22,306 nucleotides of DNA from an uncultured Fibrobacter sp. (GCF_937877005.1 NZ_CALEFV010000066.1:1-22306); one strand, 5' to 3'; shown: positions 7,243 to 14,248, counted from the first letter of the stretch. Notes: generated by a model not told the origin, from the sequence alone. Translations and numbers: made by a program.

Positions 7243-7864
7243 ACAAATCAAGAAAAGCCTTTTTCAAATCACGAGTTGCAGATTCGGGATCGGCAGATTT
7301 CATAATCGCCGACACCGCACAAATGCCAGCAATACCCGATTCCTTCAGCACATAAATGTTATCCTTGTTGAGTCCGCCAATAGCATTCACCGGAATGGGA
7401 ACCGCCTTCACGACATCCTTCAAAGTTTCTACGGGAGTGATGACCGTTTTTACATGAGTAGTGGTAGGATAAATCGCCCCGCAACCCAAGTAATCGGCCC
7501 CTTGTTCAAAGGCTTCTAGGGCCTGGGGCACGGTCTTGGTGGTGGCTCCGACGATTCTTTCTGGCCCCATCAGCCTTCGGGCGTCCCGGACAGGCATGTC
7601 GGATTGCCCTACATGAACGCCTTCGGCTCCGATAGCGAGAGCCACATCCACGCGGTCATCGATAATCAGTGGAATTCCGTACCGGGTGGTGATTTCGTGG
7701 GTAGCTCGGGCAAGCTCCATATATTCGCGGGTAGACTTGTCCTTTTCGCGCAGCTGGATAATGGTCGCACCGCCCTTGCAGGCCGCTTCGACCACAGGCA
7801 AAAAATTTTCCTCAGGAACACAAGTGCTGTCGGTAATGAAATAAAGGGTCGTATCGAGTTTCAT
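7208..7864 (-). CDS. thiE: Thiamine-phosphate synthase
   Basis: The 218-residue TIM-barrel enzyme couples HMP-pyrophosphate with the thiazole phosphate to give thiamine monophosphate. Visible motifs are YFITD (8-12), the pyrophosphate-binding IIQLREKD (35-42), LIIDDRVDVALAIGAEGVHVGQSD (66-89), GCGAIYPTTTH (127-137) and NAIGGL (160-165). The usual TxTK motif reads TTTH, a small deviation. The ATG at 7864 is chosen over the in-frame GTG at 7870 because TACATTTG ends 5 nt before the ATG and overlaps that GTG. The mRNA is then leaderless, leaving no room for a TPP riboswitch. The 3' end overlaps the M23 gene by 35 nt. No other thi gene is adjacent; thiH lies 0.9 kb away beyond the pilin gene. Confidence 0.93.
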   Translation of the reverse strand: MKLDTTLYFITDSTCVPEENFLPVVEAACKGGATIIQLREKDKSTREYMELARATHEITTRYGIPLIIDDRVDVALAIGAEGVHVGQSDMPVRDARRLMGPERIVGATTKTVPQALEAFEQGADYLGCGAIYPTTTHVKTVITPVETLKDVVKAVPIPVNAIGGLNKDNIYVLKESGIAGICAVSAIMKSADPESATRDLKKAFLDLSTCCRGAFDRS

Positions 7865-7869
7865 AGCCA

Positions 7870-7877
7870 CAAATGTA
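7870..7877 (-). promoter_or_regulatory. Promoter -10/-7 element of thiE (TACATTTG), leaderless type
   Basis: TACATTTG on the minus strand is an exact TAnnTTTG match and ends 5 nt before the thiE ATG. No convincing -35 hexamer stands 17 nt upstream; a TTTGG lies in that general region. Confidence 0.55.
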
Positions 7878-7945
7878 GAAATACTGCCAAACCAAAGAAT
7901 CGCACCTATTCCAACTTAGATTAGCCAAATCCGTTAAAAATTGTT

Positions 7946-7953
7946 TATATTTC
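7946..7953 (+). promoter_or_regulatory. Promoter -10/-7 element of the pilin gene (TATATTTC), leaderless type
   Basis: TATATTTC ends exactly 5 nt before the ATG at 7959. The in-frame TTG at 7941 lies just before and overlapping this region and is unlikely to be the start. A weak TTAGCC lies 19 nt upstream. Confidence 0.5.
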
Positions 7954-7958
7954 AAAGC

Positions 7959-8735
7959 ATGAAAAAGCAAAAAGGCTTTACACTTATCGAAATAATGGTC
8001 GTCATAGTCATTATGGGAATTCTATCCTATATTGCCGTACCAGCTGTTTTTGGTATAATCGAGAGATCTCGCGAAAAAGTTGATTTGCTCAAATTGTACT
8101 ATCTGAGAGATGCGCTTAACAAGGCCTTGCTCGAAGACGATACCGCACTGACGAAAACGACTACGGTTAAAAAGAAAAACGCCGACCAGATGACAGATCT
8201 TTTGACAAAAATGAACAACGGTCTTTCATCGGACAGAGGAGCAACACTATTCGTTATTGAAGTGCACAATGGTCTGTCTGTCAATGTGCAGGATAGCCAT
8301 AATCAGGCAAACAATACGCACAACATCAGCGAAATGATCGGTACAAGCGGTACATGGTATAACGCCCTGAAAGAGGCGGGTTTTGACGGCGTTGCAGACA
8401 TCATCGCTGGAAGACTTAACGGAAATTACAAGAAAGATACGGACACGTACACCTCTTTTTCCTGGAAAGACCACAACAACAACGATAAGGAATGGTGGCG
8501 CACGGCCCCAAGAAATCCGATGTTCATTAGCTTGGCTCTCAACAAGGGCAAGGAAGACGCCAATACTCGCTATACAATGAGTATTCGATGGACAGACCCC
8601 AAAAAACCGAACGGTTCGCTCGAAGTATACATTCTCCCCAACGGCAAGAATTGGAATGCAGCATTCCTTACGGATTACGGAACCTGTTTCTCTACTTATG
8701 GAAATGCGGGCTGCGCAAAGAGCCAACGCAAATAA
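7959..8735 (+). CDS. Type IV pilin / type II pseudopilin-like protein
   Basis: The 258-residue protein begins MKKQKGFTLIEIMVVIVIMG, a class III signal. Prepilin peptidase would cut after G6, leaving F7 as the first mature residue and E11 as the glutamate at +5. The hydrophobic helix runs over residues 7-33. The rest is polar, with C243 and C252 near the C-terminus (CFSTYGNAGC), which could form the D-region disulfide loop of type IV pilins. At 258 residues it is longer than most major pilins. The ATG at 7959 gives the short basic leader expected and follows TATATTTC by 5 nt. It stands alone between thiE and thiH, with no pilus assembly genes nearby. Fibrobacter pilins have been proposed to take part in adhesion to cellulose; for this gene that is inference. 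Confidence 0.88.
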   Translation: MKKQKGFTLIEIMVVIVIMGILSYIAVPAVFGIIERSREKVDLLKLYYLRDALNKALLEDDTALTKTTTVKKKNADQMTDLLTKMNNGLSSDRGATLFVIEVHNGLSVNVQDSHNQANNTHNISEMIGTSGTWYNALKEAGFDGVADIIAGRLNGNYKKDTDTYTSFSWKDHNNNDKEWWRTAPRNPMFISLALNKGKEDANTRYTMSIRWTDPKKPNGSLEVYILPNGKNWNAAFLTDYGTCFSTYGNAGCAKSQRK

Positions 8736-8738
8736 ACA

Positions 8739-9998
8739 TTACACATAAAGATAATCGTTCAGCACAGGCTGCAGACCTTCGCCCGAAATGTCAGAGTACA
8801 TGGCGTTGAAGCTGCGGCCATCATTAATTTCAAACTGTTCGTCGCCACCTTCGCCATCGTCGTGACCGCTGTACTTGCTTTCGTGGTCGCCGATGCCCGT
8901 AGAAACGCCGGCGGAGACCTTCGTCGCACAGATTTTCACGATGCCGTTGCGGAATTCCTTGCTTTCGCGGCTCGAGACCGTAATGCCCACATACGGCAAG
9001 AAGATACGGTAGGCGCAAAGCACCTGGCAGAGTTCCTTCTCATGAACATCCAGCGGGTCAATCTTGTCGTTGTTGATAATCGGGCGAAGTCGCGGGCAGC
9101 TGAGGCTCATTTCGGCATGCGGATACTTCTTTTGTAAGTAATACACATGGAGTGCCGAGGCAAGCGCATCGCGGCGGAAGTCCGAAAGGCCGAGGAGTGC
9201 GGAGAATGCCACCCCGCGCATGCCCGCCATCAGGGCCCGTTCCTGCGAATCAAAACGGTACGGGAACACGCGCTTGTGACCCATCAGGTGAAGTTGTTCA
9301 AAACGCACCTTGTCGTAAGTTTCCTGGAAAACCGTCACGTAGTCCACGCCGCATTCGTGCAGGTAGCGGTATTCGTCGGTATTCACTGGATAAACTTCAA
9401 TGCCTACCATGCGGAAATACTTGCGTGCGAGCTTGCAGGCTTCACCGATGTATTCCACACTGCTTTTGGCGCGGCTTTCGCCGGTGAGAATCAGGATTTC
9501 TTCCATGCCGCTGTCGGCAATCACCTTCATCTCGTGCTCGATCTGCTCCATCGTGAGCTGCATGCGCTTGATATGGTTGTAGCAGTTGAACCCGCAATAG
9601 ACACAGTAGTTCTCGCAATAGTTCGCGATGTAGAGCGGCGTGAAGAAGTAGACATTGTTGCCGAAATGCTTGCTGGTCTCGATTTTCGCCTTCGCGGCCA
9701 TCTGCTCGAGGTATGGGGCGGCCGCCGGAGAAAGGAGCGCCTTGAAGTCCTCGAGTGTGCAGCGTTCGTGTTCCAATGCGCGCTTCACGTCCTTGCCAGT
9801 GTACTTGCTGTAATCGTAGTTCTCGGATTCGGAAAGGACCTTGTCGGCGATGTCCGACTGGATGACTTCCATGCCGGGCAGATAATCCATTATATTAGTA
9901 CGGGAACTCGGATCGTTTTCAAGGCGGTGCTTCTTGGCAAGCGCCCCTTCCGAAAGGTTTCCGGAATCAAACAGGTAATTATTGTCTTTTCTATCCAC
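8739..9998 (-). CDS. thiH: 2-iminoacetate synthase (radical SAM tyrosine lyase for thiazole synthesis)
   Basis: The 419-residue protein cleaves tyrosine to dehydroglycine (2-iminoacetate) for the thiamine thiazole ring, using a radical SAM 4Fe-4S cluster. The CxxxCxxC motif is C128-C132-C135 (CENYCVYC), followed by GFN. Other ThiH blocks are EILILTGESRAKSS, VEVYPV-like IEVYPVNTDEYRYL, DYVTVFQETYD, ALLGLSDFRRDALASALH and SLSCPRLRP. It lacks the second cysteine motif expected at the C-terminus of HydG, so ThiH is the better call. The GTG start at 9998 gives about 36 residues more than an ATG at 9890; AGGG about 11 nt upstream of the GTG supports the longer form weakly. ThiG, ThiS and ThiF are not in the window. 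The 3' end is 3 nt from the convergent pilin gene. Confidence 0.92.
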   Translation of the reverse strand: MDRKDNNYLFDSGNLSEGALAKKHRLENDPSSRTNIMDYLPGMEVIQSDIADKVLSESENYDYSKYTGKDVKRALEHERCTLEDFKALLSPAAAPYLEQMAAKAKIETSKHFGNNVYFFTPLYIANYCENYCVYCGFNCYNHIKRMQLTMEQIEHEMKVIADSGMEEILILTGESRAKSSVEYIGEACKLARKYFRMVGIEVYPVNTDEYRYLHECGVDYVTVFQETYDKVRFEQLHLMGHKRVFPYRFDSQERALMAGMRGVAFSALLGLSDFRRDALASALHVYYLQKKYPHAEMSLSCPRLRPIINNDKIDPLDVHEKELCQVLCAYRIFLPYVGITVSSRESKEFRNGIVKICATKVSAGVSTGIGDHESKYSGHDDGEGGDEQFEINDGRSFNAMYSDISGEGLQPVLNDYLYV

Positions 9999-10049
9999 TT
10001 TGTCTTGCCCTATTTATTTGAGCATTTCCATTTCAAGATTTTCAACTCC

Positions 10050-10057
10050 CAAATATA
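10050..10057 (-). promoter_or_regulatory. Probable promoter element of thiH (TATATTTG)
   Basis: TATATTTG on the minus strand is an exact TAnnTTTG match, followed by a leader of about 45-50 nt before the GTG at 9998. The leader contains the tiny frame ATGGAAATGCTCAAATAA, which may be chance. I see no TPP riboswitch (THI box) motif in the leader or further upstream. Confidence 0.45.
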
Positions 10058-10202
10058 AAAAAATCAGGACCGCGCAAGCGCAATTTTTTTACCATAGTCC
10101 ATCTTACGGCTCCAAGATGACTGCAAACTATAGCAACCAAGAACGGAATTTCAATAAGCGAACTGTCCTTCATGGAAAGCGCATTCAGTGCATCTAAATC
10201 GT

Positions 10203-10238
10203 AAAAAAACACCCGAAGTCTTTGGTTAACTTCGGGTG
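10203..10238 (-). terminator. Intrinsic terminator of the FISUMP lipoprotein gene
   Basis: Read on the minus strand, a perfect 10-bp stem (CACCCGAAGT paired with ACTTCGGGTG, 9-nt loop; arms at 10229-10238 and 10210-10219) is followed by seven T residues (10209-10203). It lies 44 nt downstream of the stop at 10282. The stretch between it and the thiH promoter (10058-10202) holds no recognisable gene. Confidence 0.92.
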
Positions 10239-10281
10239 AAAATTGAGTCCCTCGTTGTTCAGCGCTGCATTCGCCTCACTG

Positions 10282-11199
10282 CTAGTCCTGGAGGCAACGA
10301 ACTGAAAACCAGTTGTTCTTGTAGGGGAAGCTCTCCTGGCGCACATCCTCGCCGTCGTTGCTCAGGCACACATTGTAAGCGCGGTTGCCACTGCTCTCTG
10401 TGGCACTCCAGAAGATAGCTCTGTGACCACCGTTGTAGAATTCGCCATAGTTGACCCTGTCGCCGGCAGGCAGCGCGGAAAAGCCCACGCCGTCTGTACC
10501 GTTGCCATAACTACCCCAGCCCGTCTGCGACTTGAGAATCTTGCCCGCAATCGATTGTCCGCCCACTTCGGTAAACAAGGTGTTCCATTCCATTTGGGTC
10601 GGCAAGTGCCAGCCTTCAGGACAGGCGTCGTTCGCGGCTTCCCAGGTGTAAAGGCGACCGGCCACGGCGCAATTTTCAGCCTTGTTGTTATAGCACCAGC
10701 TGCGCGGCTGCATGCTCGGAGTCTTCGTGCTGTCGGCGTAGTTCATGTTTTCCGCCATCCAGGTCTGGTCACCAATCTTGACAGTCTTGTAGATTTGTCC
10801 ATCGCGGGAGTCGGTCATGGAGCCGTAGGTGATGTCTGGGTTGAAGCGACATTCCTTAGGAACATCCCAGCTCCAGTCGTCTGTTCCCTCCAAAAGTGCA
10901 GAACAATTCTGTTCAACTGAATAACTGCTACTGCTGGACTCTATCGTTCCTGTCACCCTGGAGTCGCTAGACGATAGGGACCTGGATGACGATGAAAGGA
11001 CACTAGAGGAGGACTCATCGGAGTCATCGCTAGGAAGCGTCGGCGTTGAGCACGCGGCAAAGAAAGCCACAAACACAGAAACGAACAAACAAGTAGTGAT
11101 CTTTCGGCTACACTTCGATACTCCCCAAAGAGGATAACTCAACTTTGGAACAAAAGTTCCTATTTCCGTACAGCTCAGGACAAGGTCAAGCATTTTCAT
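10282..11199 (-). CDS. FISUMP-domain lipoprotein
   Basis: The 305-residue protein carries a Fibrobacter succinogenes major paralogous domain (TIGR02145) at about residues 127-303. Recognisable blocks are GQIYKTVKIGDQTWMAENMNY (134-154), SWCYNN (167-172), GRLYTWEAAN (181-190), CPEGWHLPTQMEWNTL (193-208), GFSALPAGDR (239-248), FWSATESSGNRAY (263-275) and NNWFSVRC (295-302). A hydrophobic segment (34-49) ends in the lipobox FAAC with C50 as the lipidation site. A serine-rich linker (59-93) follows, as in many Fibrobacter surface proteins. The ATG at 11199 has a strong AAGGAG 6 nt upstream. This leaves an unusually long N-region of about 33 residues before the hydrophobic core. The family is abundant in Fibrobacter; its biochemical role is not established. 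Confidence 0.9.
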   Translation of the reverse strand: MKMLDLVLSCTEIGTFVPKLSYPLWGVSKCSRKITTCLFVSVFVAFFAACSTPTLPSDDSDESSSSVLSSSSRSLSSSDSRVTGTIESSSSSYSVEQNCSALLEGTDDWSWDVPKECRFNPDITYGSMTDSRDGQIYKTVKIGDQTWMAENMNYADSTKTPSMQPRSWCYNNKAENCAVAGRLYTWEAANDACPEGWHLPTQMEWNTLFTEVGGQSIAGKILKSQTGWGSYGNGTDGVGFSALPAGDRVNYGEFYNGGHRAIFWSATESSGNRAYNVCLSNDGEDVRQESFPYKNNWFSVRCLQD

Positions 11200-11262
11200 T
11201 ATTTTCTCCTTAACGCAAAGATTTGCGATAAAACACCCTTTAGTAAAGGATCCCCCTAATCT

Positions 11263-11270
11263 AAAATTTA
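11263..11270 (-). promoter_or_regulatory. Candidate promoter element of the FISUMP gene (TAAATTTT)
   Basis: TAAATTTT on the minus strand has the TAnnTTT pattern and lies 63 nt upstream of the ATG at 11199. This gives a leader of normal length that contains the AAGGAG ribosome site. The -35 box is not clear. Confidence 0.35.
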
Positions 11271-11330
11271 TTTTACAAGCAGCAACAAACAGATGCATTT
11301 TTTTGCCTGCAAAATAGCTAATCTGATACT

Positions 11331-11391
11331 GGATCCTTCACCACTTCGTGGTTCAGGATGACGTCCATCCATGTCATTTTGAGCGGAGCGA
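11331..11391. repeat. Pair of GTCATxxTGA-type intergenic repeat motifs in opposite orientation
   Basis: On the minus strand 11363-11331 reads CGTCATCCTGAACCACGAAG followed by TGGTGAAGGATCC, with an internal ACCAC-TTC-GTGGT hairpin. On the plus strand 11372-11391 reads TGTCATTTTGAGCGGAGCGA. Both resemble the widespread intergenic type GTCATCCTGAGCGAAGCGAAGGATC. No gene overlaps them. They lie in the 468-bp divergent region between the FISUMP gene and rpsO. Confidence 0.5.
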
Positions 11392-11480
11392 TATACGAAA
11401 CAAGCTACTTTATTCTGCTTGAAATGCAGCCCTGAACAGTCAATTCCACCCCTTTTTCCCGTTTTCCACCCTATTTTCAA

Positions 11481-11508
11481 CTCCGAACTCCGAACTCCGA
11501 ATTCCGAA
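11481..11508. repeat. Four tandem heptads (CTCCGAA x3, TTCCGAA x1)
   Basis: Three exact CTCCGAA units and one TTCCGAA unit stand head to tail. They cover the position where the -35 box of the candidate rpsO promoter (TATATATA at 11514) would be. The repeat is exact in phase, so it is either a slippage product or a binding site array. Confidence 0.9.
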
Positions 11509-11513
11509 TTTTC

Positions 11514-11521
11514 TATATATA
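11514..11521 (+). promoter_or_regulatory. Candidate -10 element of the rpsO-pnp operon (TATATATA)
   Basis: TATATATA preceded by TTTTC resembles the -10 regions of the DUF4416 and ispG promoters. Transcription from here would give a leader of about 140 nt before rpsO, long enough for the folded elements at 11542-11558 and 11619-11637. Confidence 0.4.
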
Positions 11522-11541
11522 CCCCCAAATTGCATTTTTGC

Positions 11542-11637
11542 CTGGGTCCTGTGACCAGATTCGCCAATTCCACTGGTGCTAGAGCAGGGAAACTCGGACA
11601 AAAACATGTAATGAAACAGGTCACCACGGTGGTGACC
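11542..11637 (+). promoter_or_regulatory. Structured 5' leader of rpsO, candidate S15 autoregulatory RNA
   Basis: Two hairpins stand out: CTGGGTC/GACCAG at 11542-11558 (one bulged G) and the strong GGTCACCA-CGG-TGGTGACC at 11619-11637, which ends 30 nt before the rpsO ATG. No T-tract follows the second, so it is not a terminator. Ribosomal protein S15 is known to repress its own mRNA through leader structures that differ between phyla. A similar role here is inference. Confidence 0.45.
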
Positions 11638-11667
11638 GCAAAAAACAACAAAAAAGGAATGGCTATA

Positions 11668-11940
11668 ATGGCTACTATCACTAAAGAAAAGGCTGCAGAA
11701 ATCACCGCTAAGTTCGGAGCAAACGAAAAGGACACCGGTAACGTCCGCGTTCAGATCGCTCTCCTCACCGAGAAGATCAAGAACCTCACCGAACATGCAA
11801 AGACCCACAAGAAGGACTTCCACTCCCTGCGCGGTCTGTCCATGATGGTTTCTAAGCGCAAGAACCTCCTCAAGTACTACGGCGAAAAGGACATTATCGC
11901 CCAGCGTGCCTTGATCAAGGAACTCGGTCTGCGCGGCTAA
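11668..11940 (+). CDS. rpsO: 30S ribosomal protein S15
   Basis: The 90-residue protein is full length for S15. It binds the central domain of 16S rRNA and is an early assembly protein. The sequence has the family features: a KF.. helix 1 region, then DTGNVRVQIALLTEKIKNLTEHAKTHKKDFHSLRGL with conserved Q, L and the HxxD/S-rich rRNA contact (THKKDFHSLRGLSMMVSKRKNLLKYY). The ATG at 11668 is chosen because AGGAA precedes it by about 8 nt and it fits the normal MATITKEK start. An ATG 9 nt upstream, at 11659, and one at 11611 are in frame but less likely. It is followed after 21 nt by pnp, a widely conserved arrangement. Confidence 0.97.
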   Translation: MATITKEKAAEITAKFGANEKDTGNVRVQIALLTEKIKNLTEHAKTHKKDFHSLRGLSMMVSKRKNLLKYYGEKDIIAQRALIKELGLRG

Positions 11941-11961
11941 TTCTTCAGACTGGAGAAATTT

Positions 11962-14229
11962 ATGTCTATTGACGCATACCATCAAAAATACGGCAAGATG
12001 CTCGACCCGAAGGAAGTGTCTGTTACGCTTCCCGACGGCCGCGTAATCACGTTTGAAACGGGCCGTATTGCCAAGCAGGCACGCGGTGCTGCAGTCGCCA
12101 AGATGGGCGATGCATTCGTGCTCTCTACTGTCTGCTACGGCGAAGAAAAGGAAGGTGACTTCTTCCCCCTCACTGTGGAATATCGCGAAAAGGCCTACGC
12201 TGCCGGTCGCCTCCCGGGCGGCTACAACAAGCGCGAAGCCGGTCGCCCCAGCGACGAAGAAACTCTTTCTGCCCGTATCATTGACCGCCCGATTCGCCCG
12301 ATGTTCCCCGAGAACTTCACGCGCGAAGTCCAGGTGATCGTGCAGGTTCTTTCTGCTGACCGCAAGTTTGCACCGGATGTGCTCGGCGTGTCTGCAGCAT
12401 CCCTCTCCATCGGTCTTTCTGAACTGCCCTTCGAACAGCAGGTTGCCGCCGTGCGCGTGGCCGTTGTCGATGGCCAGAACGTCGTGATGCCCACCTACGA
12501 ACAGATGGCCTGCGCCGATCTGGACCTGGTGGTCGCCGGTACCGAAGATTCCGTCTGCATGGTGGAAGGCGGTGCCTACGAAGTGTCCGAAGACACGATG
12601 ATCAACGCAATTCTCGCCGGTCACGAAGCCATCAAGCTCATGTGCAAGGCCCAACAGGAACTGGTGGACCGCTGCGCTAAGCCCAAGATGGAACTCAAGC
12701 CGCAGCACGTTGGCGAAGCCCACGAAAAGCTTCTCGCCACGGTGAAGGAAGTCGTGTGGGACGAACTGAACAAGGACGTCCACTCCAACATGGTGAAGAC
12801 CGACTTCTATCCGGCTATGGCAGACCTATGCGCGAAGATGCTGGAAGACGAACGCATTCTCGCCATCATTGGCAAGGACGAAGAACAGGATCCTGCTCTC
12901 GTTGCAGACGCGAAGGCAATCTTCAGCGACTACGAACGCACTGCCATGCGCGAAATGATCCTGAACGAAGACGTGCGTCTCGACGGCCGTACGACGACCG
13001 AAGTCCGCCCGATCGAAATCGAACTCGGCGTTCTCCCGAGCGCTCACGGTTCTGCGATCTTCCAGCGTGGCGAAACCCAGGGTCTCGTGGTCTGCACGCT
13101 CGGCTCCAAGGCCGACGAACAGCGCTACGAAAGCCTGCAGGGCGAAGGCTCCAAGAGCTACATGCTGCATTACAACTTCCCGCCGTACTGCGTGGGTGAA
13201 TGCAAGCGCCTCGGCATGAGCCGCCGCGAAATCGGTCACGGCCACCTCGCCGAACGTTCTCTCGCTGCCGTTCTTCCGCTGCCGGAAGACTTCCCGTACA
13301 CCATCCGCGTGGTTTCCGAAATTCAGGAATCCAACGGTTCTTCTTCCATGGCCTCTGTTTGCGGTGGCTGCCTCAGCTTGATGGACGCAGGCGTTCCTAT
13401 CAAGGCTCCGGTCGCAGGTGTCGCCATGGGCCTCATCTCCGAAAAGGGTTCCGTGAAGGAAGGCGGCAAGATCAAGATCTTGACCGACATCACCGGTACG
13501 GAAGACCACCTCGGCGATATGGACTTCAAGGTGACGGGTACTGCCGAAGGCATCACGGCCTTCCAGATGGATATCAAGATCCGCGGCATTACGCCGGAAC
13601 TCATGCGCGAAGCTCTGGAACAGGCTCGCCAAGGCCGTCTGCACATCTTGGGCAAGATGGCTGAACTCGGCCTCGCCGCTCCGCGTCCGAAGGTTTCCGA
13701 GAAGGCTCCGACCATGATCAAGATGCGCATCCCGACCAACAAGATCCGCGACGTCATCGGTTCCGGTGGCTCCGTGATCAAGGGCATGCAGTCTCAGACG
13801 GGTTGCACCATCAACATCGACGACGATGGCAACATCGACATTGCCGCCCCGAGTGGCAAGGCCGCAGCTGTCTGCCGCCGCATGATCGAGGAACTCACTG
13901 CCGAACCCGAACCGGGCCGCAAGTACAAGGGCAAGGTCAAGACGATCCAGCCGTTTGGCGCGTTCGTCGAAATCCTCCCGGGTCGCGACGGTCTCGTGCA
14001 CATCTCCGAACTTGCCGACCACCGCGTCGAGAAGGTCGAAGACGTCGTTCACGTGGGTGACGAAGTCGAAGTGCTCTGCCTCGGTGTCGACCCGAAGGGC
14101 AAGGTGAAGCTTTCTATGAAGGCTCTGCTCCCTCCGAAGGCTGCCCCGGCTGAAGCTCCGGCCGCTGAAGCTCCTGCTGCAGAAGCCGCTCCGGAAGCGG
14201 CCGCTCCCGAAGCCCAGACTGAAGGCTAA
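11962..14229 (+). CDS. pnp: Polyribonucleotide nucleotidyltransferase (PNPase)
   Basis: The 755-residue protein degrades RNA 3' to 5' by phosphorolysis as a trimer and can also add nucleotides. It has two RNase PH-like cores (about 10-240 and 335-580) with the all-helical linker between them, a KH domain (about 585-645; IGSGGSVIKGM carries the GxxG loop) and an S1 domain (about 652-722; GAFVEILPGRDGLVHISEL). The catalytic aspartates of the second core are in EDHLGDMDF (D515 and D521, by position the equivalents of E. coli D486 and D492). The C-terminal 30 residues are an Ala/Pro/Glu-rich low-complexity tail (APAEAPAAEAPAAEA...). No RNase E-binding function can be read from it. GGAG stands 7 nt before the ATG. 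Codon use is strongly biased, as in highly expressed genes. Confidence 0.98.
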   Translation: MSIDAYHQKYGKMLDPKEVSVTLPDGRVITFETGRIAKQARGAAVAKMGDAFVLSTVCYGEEKEGDFFPLTVEYREKAYAAGRLPGGYNKREAGRPSDEETLSARIIDRPIRPMFPENFTREVQVIVQVLSADRKFAPDVLGVSAASLSIGLSELPFEQQVAAVRVAVVDGQNVVMPTYEQMACADLDLVVAGTEDSVCMVEGGAYEVSEDTMINAILAGHEAIKLMCKAQQELVDRCAKPKMELKPQHVGEAHEKLLATVKEVVWDELNKDVHSNMVKTDFYPAMADLCAKMLEDERILAIIGKDEEQDPALVADAKAIFSDYERTAMREMILNEDVRLDGRTTTEVRPIEIELGVLPSAHGSAIFQRGETQGLVVCTLGSKADEQRYESLQGEGSKSYMLHYNFPPYCVGECKRLGMSRREIGHGHLAERSLAAVLPLPEDFPYTIRVVSEIQESNGSSSMASVCGGCLSLMDAGVPIKAPVAGVAMGLISEKGSVKEGGKIKILTDITGTEDHLGDMDFKVTGTAEGITAFQMDIKIRGITPELMREALEQARQGRLHILGKMAELGLAAPRPKVSEKAPTMIKMRIPTNKIRDVIGSGGSVIKGMQSQTGCTINIDDDGNIDIAAPSGKAAAVCRRMIEELTAEPEPGRKYKGKVKTIQPFGAFVEILPGRDGLVHISELADHRVEKVEDVVHVGDEVEVLCLGVDPKGKVKLSMKALLPPKAAPAEAPAAEAPAAEAAPEAAAPEAQTEG

Positions 14230-14248
14230 TCTCTAAACGATTCAAAAA

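Noticed and set aside
7865..7870. GTG start for thiE at 7870
   Set aside because: It overlaps the TACATTTG promoter element. The ATG at 7864 fits the 5-nt spacing seen in other genes.
10002..10026. Mini-frame ATGGAAATGCTCAAATAA in the thiH leader as a regulatory peptide
   Set aside because: Five codons with no ribosome site; nothing distinguishes it from chance.
9147..10058. Plus-strand open frame of 303 codons antisense to thiH
   Set aside because: It mirrors the thiH codons, has a histidine/valine-rich composition typical of reverse-frame shadows, and thiH is unmistakable on the other strand.
10068..10090. GCGCAAGCGC followed by a T-tract as a plus-strand terminator
   Set aside because: The stem is only 3-4 bp with a very small loop, and no plus-strand gene ends before it.
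9999..10202. TPP riboswitch upstream of thiH
   Set aside because: I looked for the conserved THI-box segments on the minus strand and found none.
11294..11544. TGCATTTTTTTGCCTG (11294) and TGCATTTTTGCCTG (11531) as a direct repeat flanking an insertion
   Set aside because: The match is short and T-rich, and the DNA between has no transposon feature. Chance or shared promoter composition is more likely.
11440..14052. Minus-strand open frames of 447 and 408 codons antisense to rpsO and pnp
   Set aside because: Strong codon bias of the highly expressed sense genes removes stops from the opposite frame. The translations are low-complexity and resemble no protein family.
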